Part shown: positions 1 through 7,542 of the stretch, piece by piece | How the letters are laid out: every line of letters starts with the position of its first letter | How positions within the stretch are numbered: position 1 is the first letter of the stretch | Assembly (NCBI GenBank): GCA_002311745.1 | Contig: DBZL01000053.1 | Location: 1 to 63,068, forward strand | From: Phycisphaerales bacterium UBA1161 | GTDB taxonomy: Bacteria > Planctomycetota > Phycisphaerae > Tepidisphaerales > Tepidisphaeraceae | Length of the DNA stretch: 63,068 nt | Reading direction: 5' to 3' | Position numbers and translations under genes: made by a program | Notes under the pieces: model-generated | Database searches by the model: none | What the model was told of the DNA's origin: nothing | The model's input: the letters and a program-made list of their open reading frames with translations, nothing else

Positions 1-83
1 TGGGCCAGAGTGAAATCGTGACGAGAGAACTTACAGCGGTAGGCGGGCAGCAGCCGTTGAGCCAACTGATACGCGGTCTGCAT
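1..83 (-). CDS. Transposase N-terminus, cut by window edge
   Basis: About 27 codons are visible from an ATG at 83. The text MQTAYQLAQRLLPAYRC, then a KFSRHDFTLA stretch, resembles the N-terminus of DDE transposases of the IS4/IS1182 type, which begin with a short helix and then a (S/H)xxxFTxxQLLA region. A GGAGG lies just upstream of the ATG. No catalytic residue is in view, so the family and whether the gene is intact cannot be judged. This is recognition by sequence feel only. Confidence 0.4.
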   Translation of the reverse strand, partial: MQTAYQLAQRLLPAYRCKFSRHDFTLA

Positions 84-483
84 CACCCTCCGTGGCGAGC
101 GACAGGTTTCCATCCTGCAGTTTGTACCTAGCCAAACGAGAACGCACTACCTAACATGCGCCGAACTTGGCAGGATTGAGACAGAGCCGGACGTAGCTAG
201 TTTTGGCTGACTGGCTTTCAGGATCCTGGCATACAAGACCGCGCCCATCCTTGTGTGCGCCATCTGATTTTTGTGATCACAAGTTTCCAATCCCGGCGCG
301 CCGGGAATCACAGGGATAAACAGAAGGCTGACCGTCCCTGGCAACGTGGCTTTACGTTCTTATCCGCGTTATCCGCGTAATCCGCGGTGAAAATCCCCGC
401 GTGGCCTTCGGCCGCGCATTTCTTGCATGCCCCCAAGCTTCGCCTGTTTGTCAGGGAATTTCAAACCGATCCACCACCGTCGA

Positions 484-514
484 CTAGCAACTAGCAACCA
501 GCAACTAGCAACTC
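484..514. repeat. Short tandem heptamer array (ACTAGCA units)
   Basis: Four to five tandem copies of ACTAGCA (one variant ACCAGCA) end 7 bases before a TATAAT box. It could be slippage-prone promoter-proximal DNA; no function is shown. Confidence 0.7.
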
Positions 515-521
515 ATTCCCG

Positions 522-527
522 TATAAT
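522..527 (+). promoter_or_regulatory. -10 box TATAAT, probable leaderless promoter
   Basis: Perfect TATAAT whose last base is 7 nt before the ATG at 534, so a normal start site would coincide with the start codon. No good -35 box was found upstream. Confidence 0.5.
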
Positions 528-533
528 TTCGCA

Positions 534-815
534 ATGAAGTTCGGGCGGATCAAGCGTCAGCACGGGCGCGTCGGCGGGCTGGACCAGATTTTGGACCGGA
601 TCGTCCACGAGTGCCCGTTCGTGTCGCGGATCGTGCCGGGACGGATCAAGATCCGCCGGGGCAAGACCGCGCCAAGTTTCAAGGTGCAATATCCCACCGG
701 CGCCGGGCTCAAATGCCTCTACACCGGCACGGGTACGGTGCAGGAAGTCTTTTTGATTTGCAGCGACGCCGAGGCGGCGCGTCGCTGGCTCGGCCAAGCG
801 GGGATCGTCGCGTGA
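534..815 (+). CDS. DUF2103-like small basic protein
   Basis: 93 residues. The pattern of a basic start (KFGRIKRQHG), an 'IVPGRIKIRRG' segment at about 33-43 and 'GTGTVQEVFLICSD' at about 64-77 resembles the DUF2103/COG4031 proteins called predicted metal-binding proteins. The function is unknown; the RxxxRIKxRRG core suggests nucleic-acid contact, which is inference. The start is fixed by a TATAAT immediately upstream, with no Shine-Dalgarno, which suggests a leaderless mRNA. The stop overlaps the GTG of the next gene (GTGA at 812-815), so the two are probably co-translated. Confidence 0.6.
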   Translation: MKFGRIKRQHGRVGGLDQILDRIVHECPFVSRIVPGRIKIRRGKTAPSFKVQYPTGAGLKCLYTGTGTVQEVFLICSDAEAARRWLGQAGIVA

Positions 816-1810
816 ACGACATCGAGCGGGCCATCCAGATTCTTCGTCGCGGGGGCTTGGTGGCGTTCCCCACCGAGACCGTTTACGGCCTTGGTGCGGA
901 TGCGACCCACTCGGCGGCGGTGGGCAGGATTTTCGCCGTCAAGGGCCGGCCGGCGACCAATCCGCTGATCGTTCACGTGGCCAATGCCGCGGTGGCGCGG
1001 CGGTATGCGGCGCATTGGCCGGCGGCGGCGCGGAAATTGGCGGCGGCGTTTTGGCCCGGCCCGCTCACGCTGGTGCTGCCCAAAACGCGAAGAATCGTCG
1101 CCGAGGCGACCGCCGGCCTGTCCACCGTCGCTCTGCGATGTCCGGATCATCCCATGGCATTGGAACTCTTGCGCCGGTTTGACGGACCGGTCGCCGCGCC
1201 CAGCGCCAACCGCTCCACGCGAATCAGCCCGACCACCGCCAAGCACGTGCGGAAGGAGTTGGGAGAAAAGGTGGACCTGATCCTGGACGGCGGACCGTGC
1301 CGCGTCGGCATCGAGTCCACCGTCTTGGACCTGACGCAAGGCCGCCCGGTGATTCTGCGGCCCGGGCAGGTGAGCCGGAAAAGCATCGAGGCCATCGTCG
1401 GCCCGGTGGAGCTGTTCCAGGGTTCGGCCGACGGCCAACGTGCGGCCTCCAGCCCGGGCCAGCAGGCCGTGCACTATGCCCCCAAAACGACGGCGTTTCG
1501 CTTCGAGCCGGCCGAGGCCAGGGCCATCGCCCGCCGTCGCCGCCGTGGGGACGGCCGGCGCGTTTTTGTGGCGAATTCCGCCGCATCTATCGCGATTCTG
1601 CGCAAGGCTTTGAGAGACGACACGATCATCGAGATGCCGCGGACGCCCGCCGCCTACGGGCGTCGTTTTTACGCGGCGCTGCATGAGGCGGACGACGCCA
1701 ATGCCGCGGCGATCTGGATCGAGCTGCCGCCGGACTCGCCGCCGTGGCACGCCGTGCGCGACCGCATTGTTCGCGCCACGCGGGGAGGCGGCGCCGGCGG
1801 CAGGCCATGA
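812..1810 (+). CDS. tsaC: L-threonylcarbamoyladenylate synthase (Sua5/YwlC type)
   Basis: 332 residues from a GTG that overlaps the upstream stop. It makes threonylcarbamoyl-AMP from threonine, bicarbonate and ATP, the first step of t6A37 formation in ANN-decoding tRNAs. The YrdC domain fills about 5-190, with PTETVYGLGADA near 20-31, KGRPATNPL in the 40s and a PSANRS segment. A linker and a C-terminal Sua5 domain follow (about 210-325), so this is the long Sua5 form rather than short TsaC. A longer in-frame extension upstream overlaps the DUF2103 gene and looks like shadow translation. Cytoplasmic. Confidence 0.93.
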   Translation: MNDIERAIQILRRGGLVAFPTETVYGLGADATHSAAVGRIFAVKGRPATNPLIVHVANAAVARRYAAHWPAAARKLAAAFWPGPLTLVLPKTRRIVAEATAGLSTVALRCPDHPMALELLRRFDGPVAAPSANRSTRISPTTAKHVRKELGEKVDLILDGGPCRVGIESTVLDLTQGRPVILRPGQVSRKSIEAIVGPVELFQGSADGQRAASSPGQQAVHYAPKTTAFRFEPAEARAIARRRRRGDGRRVFVANSAASIAILRKALRDDTIIEMPRTPAAYGRRFYAALHEADDANAAAIWIELPPDSPPWHAVRDRIVRATRGGGAGGRP

Positions 1811-1867
1811 CCCGGCCGCGCTGCTTGTTGACGATGGTGGACAAACCGGCATAGGACTTTTCCCGAG

Positions 1868-1896
1868 TTAACGCTCCGCAGCTTCCAGTCTATAAT
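1868..1896 (+). promoter_or_regulatory. Promoter TTAACG-17-TATAAT
   Basis: -35 TTAACG (1868-1873), a 17-bp spacer and a perfect -10 TATAAT (1891-1896). It would start about 70 nt upstream of the GTG at 1974. Confidence 0.6.
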
Positions 1897-1973
1897 GCAC
1901 ATCTCTGAATGCGTCGCTTGAACAATCTCTTGGCGCGGCCAACGGCAACGGACAAGTCACGGCCAAGCTGAAC

Positions 1974-3263
1974 GTGTTTCAGCGGCTGGTCCGTCAATGG
2001 GAGACGCTGCATCCGTACAATGGCGCGCAGGCGATAAAAATCCGCGGGACCGTGGACCTGGCGCTGTGCCGCCGGGCGTGGCACGATGCCCTGGCGGCGC
2101 TGGGATTGGGCCGCGTGCACTTGGTCGGCAGCGGATACCGTTACGAATGCCTCAACGGCGATTCCATTCATCACACGGTAACGCTCTGCCCGCCGGGGAC
2201 CGGCGTGCAGCAGCGCATCGCCGACGAGATGAACAGGCCGTTCGACGCGGCCGAGGCCTTTCCTTTCCGGCCGTTCGTGATCCAGGAGGGCGACGGCTGG
2301 TGGATGGGCATGGGCTACCAGCATTGGGTGGCCGACAGCGTGTCCATCCGCCTGCTGATGCGCGAATGGTTCGCGCGGCAGTTCGACCCGCCGGCGGCGT
2401 CGCGCCGCCCGCTGCGAATCGACTCCAGCGGTTACCTCCGCCTGTTCGGTCCGCACGTCACCCCATGGCGCATGGGGGATGCGCTCCTCGCGGCGATGCG
2501 ATGGCAATCCCATCTGCGGCGCGTCAAGCGCATCGAGGACAAGAAACGCTTTGGCCAGTTCGCGGTGGGCTTCGTCATGGGCGAGCTGGACGACGCTCTG
2601 ATTGATCGGCTGCACGCGACAGCACAGGCGGCGGGCGCGAAGGTGAACGATCTGTTTCTGGCGGCGATCGCCGAAACCGCCCACCGTCACGTGCCCACGC
2701 GGCCGCGCAACGGCCGGTGCGATCTGGCCGTGGGCAACATCGTCGATCTGCGGGCGCGGACGCACACGGCGGTGGATGACGTCTTCGGCCTGCTGCTGGG
2801 ATTCACCAGCGTCGTGTGCCGGCCGGAAAACCTGCGCGATTGGGATTCGCTGCTGGGCGCGATAGCGCGGCAGACGCGCGGGCAGAAAATCAGCGGCGCG
2901 GCCGAGGCCAGTTGGATCCGCATGCTCGGGGGGCTGGCGGCGGGCAACCTGTTGTCCCCGCGCCAGGTCGTCAACCTGTACCGCAAGCGCGTGGCCCTGG
3001 CCGGCGCCTGCTCCAACGTCAATCTGAACCGCTGCTGGCCGTGGCGCTATCACCCCGACCCGCTGATGTGCTACGTGCGCGCCGCCCCCACCGGACCCAT
3101 GACTCCCCTGGTGTTTACCCCCACGACCCTGGGAAGAGCCCTATCCTTCGGGCTGACCTATCGGAAGGCGATCTTCGATGCGGACGCGGCCGATGCCTTG
3201 GCCGCGACGTTCGCCGATCGCCTGCGCCGACTGGGGCTCGCGGCTGGCGTCTCCGCAATCTAA
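1974..3263 (+). CDS. Condensation-domain-like acyltransferase
   Basis: 429 residues, GTG start. The fold is that of the CoA-dependent acyltransferase/NRPS condensation superfamily: a YQHWVADSVS segment near 120 stands where HHxxxDG is expected. The first His is replaced by Gln, but the second His and the Asp remain in the HxxxD spacing. Relatives join an acyl donor to an alcohol or amine. No adenylation or carrier domain is nearby, so the substrate is unknown. The frame stays open and coding-like for about 27 codons upstream of the GTG but has no better start. It runs convergently into the zinc-ribbon gene and overlaps it by 4 bp. Confidence 0.65.
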   Translation: MFQRLVRQWETLHPYNGAQAIKIRGTVDLALCRRAWHDALAALGLGRVHLVGSGYRYECLNGDSIHHTVTLCPPGTGVQQRIADEMNRPFDAAEAFPFRPFVIQEGDGWWMGMGYQHWVADSVSIRLLMREWFARQFDPPAASRRPLRIDSSGYLRLFGPHVTPWRMGDALLAAMRWQSHLRRVKRIEDKKRFGQFAVGFVMGELDDALIDRLHATAQAAGAKVNDLFLAAIAETAHRHVPTRPRNGRCDLAVGNIVDLRARTHTAVDDVFGLLLGFTSVVCRPENLRDWDSLLGAIARQTRGQKISGAAEASWIRMLGGLAAGNLLSPRQVVNLYRKRVALAGACSNVNLNRCWPWRYHPDPLMCYVRAAPTGPMTPLVFTPTTLGRALSFGLTYRKAIFDADAADALAATFADRLRRLGLAAGVSAI

Positions 3264-3496
3264 AACAGCAGGCTGAACGCGGCCGTGGCCAGGGTCGCCA
3301 GCACGGCCGTTCCAACGGTCAGATCCAGTCGCGGAAACATTCGCACGGGATGGGCCGGATCGCGGCTGGATTCGCCGCAGCCGGCGCAATAGCAATACCG
3401 CACCACCCCGCCCCCCAATGGGTTGGCCCACCGGGAGTGATCCACCCACTTGATGTCCTGGCTTCCACAACGGGGACAACTCAATGAAAGACTCAT
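3260..3496 (-). CDS. Small zinc-ribbon membrane protein
   Basis: 78 residues. Two CxxC pairs (CPRCGSQD near 7-10; CYCAGCGE near 40) make a zinc ribbon, and the C-terminus (LTVGTAVLATLATAAFSLLF) is one hydrophobic helix, so the ribbon probably sits on the cytoplasmic face of the membrane. The ATG at 3496 is chosen because GGAGGG lies 6 nt upstream; longer in-frame starts at 3586 and beyond lack this. The function is unknown. Confidence 0.65.
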   Translation of the reverse strand: MSLSLSCPRCGSQDIKWVDHSRWANPLGGGVVRYCYCAGCGESSRDPAHPVRMFPRLDLTVGTAVLATLATAAFSLLF

Positions 3497-3705
3497 AATT
3501 CCCTCCGGCGATCCCCCTGTCAGAAATCGGCCGAGCCTTTTGATGTGCTGCACGATTTCTTCGATGGCCCAGCCTTGAGTGTGCATCGGCCGGGCTTCGT
3601 TGGGCCGAGGCTTGCGACTTGGCCCGATCTCCGACAGGCGCACTTTTTGCCGCTGGACCTCTTTACTTTTCGACCCAGTCCGATATCTTCTTGAGTTGTC
3701 AGGTT

Positions 3706-3711
3706 TATAAT
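3706..3711 (+). promoter_or_regulatory. -10-like TATAAT upstream of SH3-repeat gene
   Basis: Perfect TATAAT 73 nt before the ATG at 3785. No clear -35 box at 16-18 bp, so this is tentative. Confidence 0.35.
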
Positions 3712-3784
3712 GAGGCCGGCTCGGCGGACGAGCCGCCGGCTGGTAAACGGATTTCCCAGTACAGTCGCACATGGAGGTGCTGCA

Positions 3785-5146
3785 ATGTCACGTCGATCTT
3801 CGCTGATCCTGGCGGGAATTCTGGCGATATGGCCCGCGGCGGTGGTCCTGGCCCAGGACGCCGTACAACCCCCCCAAGTGGAAAATTCGCGATATCAGTT
3901 CGAAGGCGGCATCAACGCCAGTTCCGTTTACGTCCGTAGCGGTCCGGGCGAAGGGTATTACGCCACGCAAAAACTGGACAAAGACGCCAGGGTCACGGTC
4001 GTGGGGATCAAATTCGATTGGCTCAAAATCACGCCACCCGAGGGAAGCTTCTCGTACGTCGGCAGCGTGTTCGTGGACCGCTCCGGCGACGGGACGGTCG
4101 GCCGCATCAACCGCAACGACGTCAACATCCGCGCTGGCAGCCTGCTCAACGCCATGAAGACCACCGTGCAGTCGCGTCTGAACGCGGGCGAGCAGGTGCA
4201 GATCATCGGCAAGGAGGATGAGTACCTCAAGATCAAGCCGCCGGCGGGCGCGTACCTGTACGTCAACAAGCAGTTTGTCGATCCCGTGCGGGCCCTGGGC
4301 GGCGCAGGCGACAATCTCTCCACCGGCGGCGGCGCGGCGATCCCGGTGGCCGACAATCCAACGACGCGATCCAGTTCGCCAAGCGTGCTCGCCGGTGGTG
4401 CGGTGACGCCCGCCAAGCCAACCCCGCCTTCGATTGAAGGGCCGGTGGTTACCGCAACGCCCAGCACGCAGCCGTCGCAAGTGGCCGCGGCGCCCACGAC
4501 CCAGCCCATCGCCGCCGCCCCGCCGCCCAGCGCCGAAGAATTGTTCGGCAAGTACGAGGCGCAATTCGCTACCATGAGCAAGCAACCCCTGGCCGATCAG
4601 GCCGTCGACGATCTGAGCGGCAAGTATCAATCCATCGCCAAGGCCGATGCTCTGTCCGATACGCTGCGCGCGGTGGTGCAGTTCCGCATCTCCACGCTCG
4701 AGGCCCGCGCCCAATCCAAGGCCAAGCTGCTGGAAGCACGCAGGCTTGAAAAAGACGCGGCGCAAAAGCAGCTGGTCTTGCAGGCCGAGCAGCAGGAACT
4801 GGCCGAGCGGCTCAAGCAGTCCGAGGTGCAGATTTACACCGCCGTCGGAACGCTCCAGCCCTCCAGCCTGCAACTGGGCGGAGCGACGCTGTACCGGCTG
4901 ACCGACCCGGCCACCGGCCGGACCGTCGTCTATCTGCGCTCCCCCGACGCCGCGGTCACGGGACTGATGGGACAATTCGTCGGCGTCAAGGGAGACGCCA
5001 CGACCGATCCGCAGTTGACTTTGAAGGTGATCGTTCCCACCGCGATCCAGGCCGTTGATCCGGCCAAGGTGAACGGATCGATCGCCGCGGAGATCATTCC
5101 GCCCAGCCTGCTGGCCCGCCAAGCCTCGGCCAGCGTCAACAACTGA
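3785..5146 (+). CDS. Secreted protein with SH3-like repeats
   Basis: 453 residues. Signal peptide at 1-23 (SSLILAGILAIWPAAVVLAQ). Two bacterial SH3-like repeats follow: about 35-88 (SVYVRSGPGEGYYATQ...) and about 105-165 (NVNIRAGSLLNAMKT...). A Thr/Pro/Gln-rich linker (ATPSTQPSQ, PTTQPIAAAPPP) leads to a long charged helix near 260-345 that is probably coiled coil, then a β-rich tail. SH3-like modules of this type often bind peptidoglycan or peptide ligands; a cell-envelope role is inferred. GGAGGT sits 6 nt before the ATG, which fixes the start. A strong terminator follows. Confidence 0.75.
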   Translation: MSRRSSLILAGILAIWPAAVVLAQDAVQPPQVENSRYQFEGGINASSVYVRSGPGEGYYATQKLDKDARVTVVGIKFDWLKITPPEGSFSYVGSVFVDRSGDGTVGRINRNDVNIRAGSLLNAMKTTVQSRLNAGEQVQIIGKEDEYLKIKPPAGAYLYVNKQFVDPVRALGGAGDNLSTGGGAAIPVADNPTTRSSSPSVLAGGAVTPAKPTPPSIEGPVVTATPSTQPSQVAAAPTTQPIAAAPPPSAEELFGKYEAQFATMSKQPLADQAVDDLSGKYQSIAKADALSDTLRAVVQFRISTLEARAQSKAKLLEARRLEKDAAQKQLVLQAEQQELAERLKQSEVQIYTAVGTLQPSSLQLGGATLYRLTDPATGRTVVYLRSPDAAVTGLMGQFVGVKGDATTDPQLTLKVIVPTAIQAVDPAKVNGSIAAEIIPPSLLARQASASVNN

Positions 5147-5190
5147 CTTAAGGCAACCCGGCCGCAATTCACGCGGCATCTCAGCACCAC

Positions 5191-5224
5191 ACAAGCCCCA
5201 CCCTCTCGGCGGGGCTTGTTTTTT
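5191..5224 (+). terminator. Rho-independent terminator
   Basis: Perfect 9-bp stem ACAAGCCCC / GGGGCTTGT with an 11-nt loop and a T6 run. It ends the SH3-repeat gene and faces the convergent rsmA. Confidence 0.9.
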
Positions 5225-5232
5225 GATCCTCT

Positions 5233-6072
5233 TTAGCCCGCGGCGTCGAAGAGCCGCAGATAATCGTCAGGCGATACATCCTCCGGACGAATCTCCGGCG
5301 ATATCTCCGTCGCGATCAATAGTTTTTCCGCATCCACCTTCGCCAGCAGCAGGGCTTTTCTGAGCATTTTTCGCCGCGAGGCGAAGATCCGATGAATGAA
5401 AACGTCAAAACCGGCGGCGCGCCGGCCCAGACGGTCGCGCCCCGTCAGGCGCACCAGGGCAGACTCGATCTTAGGTCTAGGCCAAAACGCCTGCGGGGGA
5501 ATGGTGCGCAAAAGCTGGACGGTGGAAAGAAGCTGCACCATCACCGACAAGGCGCCGTAATCCGCCGAACCGGCCGCCGCACGCAGGCGGTTGGCCACTT
5601 CTCTCTGCACCGTAAAGGCCAGCAGGTCCACACCGGCGATCAGCAGCTCCACCAACAGCGGCGAGGCGATGTTGTACGGAAGATTCGCCGCCAGATGCAC
5701 GCTTTGACCTCGCGACCTGGCCGCGGCGATGGCGCCGGTCAATTGCGGATGCAGGGCGTGTTTGCCGGCCAGAGCATCGCCCTCGATCAGCCGGAAGTGG
5801 CCGGCGGAAGCGAATCGCCCGTGCAGAAGCGCCGCCAAGTTGCGATCGATTTCCACGGCCAACACCTCGCCGCCGCGGGCAAGCAATTCCTCCGTGAGCG
5901 TCCCCGTGCCAGGGCCGACTTCGATGACCAGCTCGCCGCCGTGGATCATGGCGGCGTCGGCGACCAATCGCACGAGGTTGGCGTCGATCATGAAGTTTTG
6001 CCCCAAGCGCTGCCGCGGCCGCGCCGCCGCCTGGGCCAACAACGCCTGAATCTGATGCTTGCTCTGGGCCAT
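5233..6072 (-). CDS. rsmA: 16S rRNA (adenine1518-N6/1519-N6)-dimethyltransferase
   Basis: 279 residues, the usual KsgA/RsmA length. It dimethylates two adjacent adenines in helix 45 of 16S rRNA using S-adenosylmethionine, late in 30S assembly. Seen: QNFMID near 25-30, SAM motif I EVGPGTGTL at 51-59, VEIDRN near 73-78, and the catalytic NLPYN at 130-134. It is divergent from the CII-like gene, with 41 bp between start codons. Confidence 0.97.
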   Translation of the reverse strand: MAQSKHQIQALLAQAAARPRQRLGQNFMIDANLVRLVADAAMIHGGELVIEVGPGTGTLTEELLARGGEVLAVEIDRNLAALLHGRFASAGHFRLIEGDALAGKHALHPQLTGAIAAARSRGQSVHLAANLPYNIASPLLVELLIAGVDLLAFTVQREVANRLRAAAGSADYGALSVMVQLLSTVQLLRTIPPQAFWPRPKIESALVRLTGRDRLGRRAAGFDVFIHRIFASRRKMLRKALLLAKVDAEKLLIATEISPEIRPEDVSPDDYLRLFDAAG

Positions 6073-6099
6073 GCGTGATGTGCCGGGTCCATATTACGG

Positions 6100-6105
6100 T
6101 ACAAT
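6100..6105 (+). promoter_or_regulatory. -10-like TACAAT, probable leaderless promoter
   Basis: TACAAT ends 8 nt before the ATG at 6114, so transcription would begin at or next to the start codon. No convincing -35 box was found, and there is no Shine-Dalgarno. Confidence 0.4.
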
Positions 6106-6113
6106 CCGCCATC

Positions 6114-6587
6114 ATGAAATCGTACGAAATCATCCGCAACGCGGTGGACGAGCAGGGCGTGAAGGCGGTGGCGGCGGCGCTGCGTGTTTCGGCGGCGCTG
6201 GTGTACAAGTGGTGCGAGCCGGCCGCCGAGCACGATGATCCCGAGGGCTCCGGAGCCAAAAACCCCCTGGATCGCGTCCGCGAAATGTACCTGCTCACCA
6301 AGGACATCCGCCTGATCCGCTGGCTGTGCAACGAGGCCGGCGGATTTTTCGTGGCCAATCCGGTCCCGGAATTGCGCAAAAGCTCGGACGAAACGATCCT
6401 CAGCGAAACGCGCGACATGGTTCGCGACTTCAGCGAGCTGCTGGACGTCGTCACGAGATCAACGGAAGACGACGGGATGATCGACGCGGAGGAATCCGCC
6501 CGCATCCGCGATAAATGGGAGGATCTCAAAGCCTGCGCCGAGCATTTCGTGCTCTGCTGCGAAAAGGGATTTTACCGCGGCAAATGA
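6114..6587 (+). CDS. Phage CII-like (CP76 family) helix-turn-helix protein
   Basis: 157 residues. The start MKSYEIIRNAVDEQG and the VKAVAAALRVSAALVYKWCE helix-turn-helix (about 17-36) match the phage regulatory CII/CP76 family. The rest is helical (LDRVREMYLLTKD; the IRLIRWLCNEAGGFF region; CEKGFYRG). Its target is unknown. It overlaps ispE by ATGA (6584-6587), so it is translationally coupled to an isoprenoid gene, and this makes it look like a domesticated chromosomal regulator rather than part of a prophage. No other phage gene is nearby. Confidence 0.65.
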   Translation: MKSYEIIRNAVDEQGVKAVAAALRVSAALVYKWCEPAAEHDDPEGSGAKNPLDRVREMYLLTKDIRLIRWLCNEAGGFFVANPVPELRKSSDETILSETRDMVRDFSELLDVVTRSTEDDGMIDAEESARIRDKWEDLKACAEHFVLCCEKGFYRGK

Positions 6588-7471
6588 TGCGATTGACCTC
6601 TTTGGCCAAGATCAATCTGCACCTTCGCGTCGGTCCGCCGGAAGCTGACGGGTTCCACCCGCTGTTAAGCTGGATGTGCACCGTCGGTTTGTCCGACACG
6701 CTGCACATGAGCGCGACGCATGGACCGGGGATCGCCCTGTCCTGCGACCGCTCGGACGTGCCGACGGACGCAACGAATCTGATCGTGCGGGCCGGCGAGG
6801 CGGTCCTCGCGGCCATGTCGTCGTCGCGCGGGGCGGCGGTCACGCTGCAAAAAAGAATCCCGCCCGGCGGCGGCCTGGGCGGAGGCAGCTCCAACGCCGC
6901 CGCCGCCCTGATCGGCTTCAACCAGATTTGGGATGCGCGATTGCCGATGGATCGGCTGCTCGAAATCGCCGCGCAGCTCGGCAGTGACGTGCCGTTTTTC
7001 CTGCACGGACCCAGCAGCATCTGCACCGGCCGCGGCGAACGCGTGATGCCCATCGCGCGGCCGCGGCCGCGATGGGCCGTGCTGTTTTTTCCGGATTTTT
7101 CGCTGCCGACCCGGCAGGTTTATCAGCAGTTCGATCAGAAACAGCGGCCATGGACGCAAGAACAACCGCCCTGGCGCCAGTGGACGAATCTGGCGGCCCA
7201 AGCCCTGTTGCCCCTGCTGAGAAACGATCTGGAAGAGCCGGCTTTCCAGCTTCGTCCGGAATTGGGTGCATTGCGCAACGACCTCGAGCAACGCCTGGGC
7301 CGACCCGTGCGCATGAGCGGCAGCGGCAGCACGCTGTTTACCTTGGCGGATGAGCAAAAACGGGCGGAAGAAATCGCCCAGCGCGCAGGCCAATTGTCCG
7401 GCAATGCCGTGGCGGTGAAATTGGCCCCATCCCCCTCGCCCCATGTACCCATGGGGAGAGGGTCGGGGTGA
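6584..7471 (+). CDS. ispE: 4-diphosphocytidyl-2-C-methyl-D-erythritol kinase
   Basis: 295 residues. It phosphorylates CDP-methylerythritol at the 2-hydroxyl in the MEP isoprenoid pathway. Seen: LAKINLHL near 7-14 (Lys and Asn of the active site), the GHMP ATP loop PPGGGLGGGSSNAA at 93-106, LGSDVPFF near 135, and SGSGSTLF near the C-terminus. The start overlaps the upstream stop by 4 bp; an ATG one codon later is also possible. The last ~16 residues (APSPSPHVPMGRGSG) and the stop lie in a dispersed palindromic repeat, so the natural C-terminus has probably been replaced. Confidence 0.93.
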   Translation: MMRLTSLAKINLHLRVGPPEADGFHPLLSWMCTVGLSDTLHMSATHGPGIALSCDRSDVPTDATNLIVRAGEAVLAAMSSSRGAAVTLQKRIPPGGGLGGGSSNAAAALIGFNQIWDARLPMDRLLEIAAQLGSDVPFFLHGPSSICTGRGERVMPIARPRPRWAVLFFPDFSLPTRQVYQQFDQKQRPWTQEQPPWRQWTNLAAQALLPLLRNDLEEPAFQLRPELGALRNDLEQRLGRPVRMSGSGSTLFTLADEQKRAEEIAQRAGQLSGNAVAVKLAPSPSPHVPMGRGSG

Positions 7472-7533
7472 GGGGCGTCTTTTTGCCGCTCGCCCCTCAC
7501 CCCGACCCTCTCCCCGGCGTACCGGGGAGAGGG
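7433..7533. repeat. Palindromic dispersed repeat (two-arm, ~100 bp)
   Basis: Layout: a palindrome arm (CCCTCGCCCCATGTACCC...), the phrase GGTGAGGGG, a spacer, then CCCCTCACC and a second palindrome (TCTCCCCGG, CGTA, CCGGGGAGA). The same layout occurs at 61456-61557. It encodes the end of IspE and stops 9 bp short of the hisD stop codon. Confidence 0.85.
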
Positions 7534-7542
7534 AACCGGAGC

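Larger units (their letters stand above)
84..533. other. Intergenic region with repeats, no gene seen
   Basis: No supported gene. The stretch holds a perfect-core palindrome (289-308, AATCCCGGCGCGCCGGGAAT), a phrase of the 'TTATCCGCGTAATCCGCGG' kind at about 360-390, which looks like a dispersed repeat, and a tandem heptamer array at 484-514. A 65-residue minus-strand frame at 147-344 shows no family likeness or convincing ribosome binding site and is left out. Confidence 0.6.

Noticed and set aside
147..344. 65-residue minus-strand frame in the first intergenic region
   Set aside because: No ribosome binding site, no family likeness and it overlaps a palindromic repeat.
1890..5194. Minus-strand frames of 387 and 468 residues
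   Set aside because: Antisense to the condensation-fold and SH3-repeat genes, which have better starts, signal peptide and motifs.
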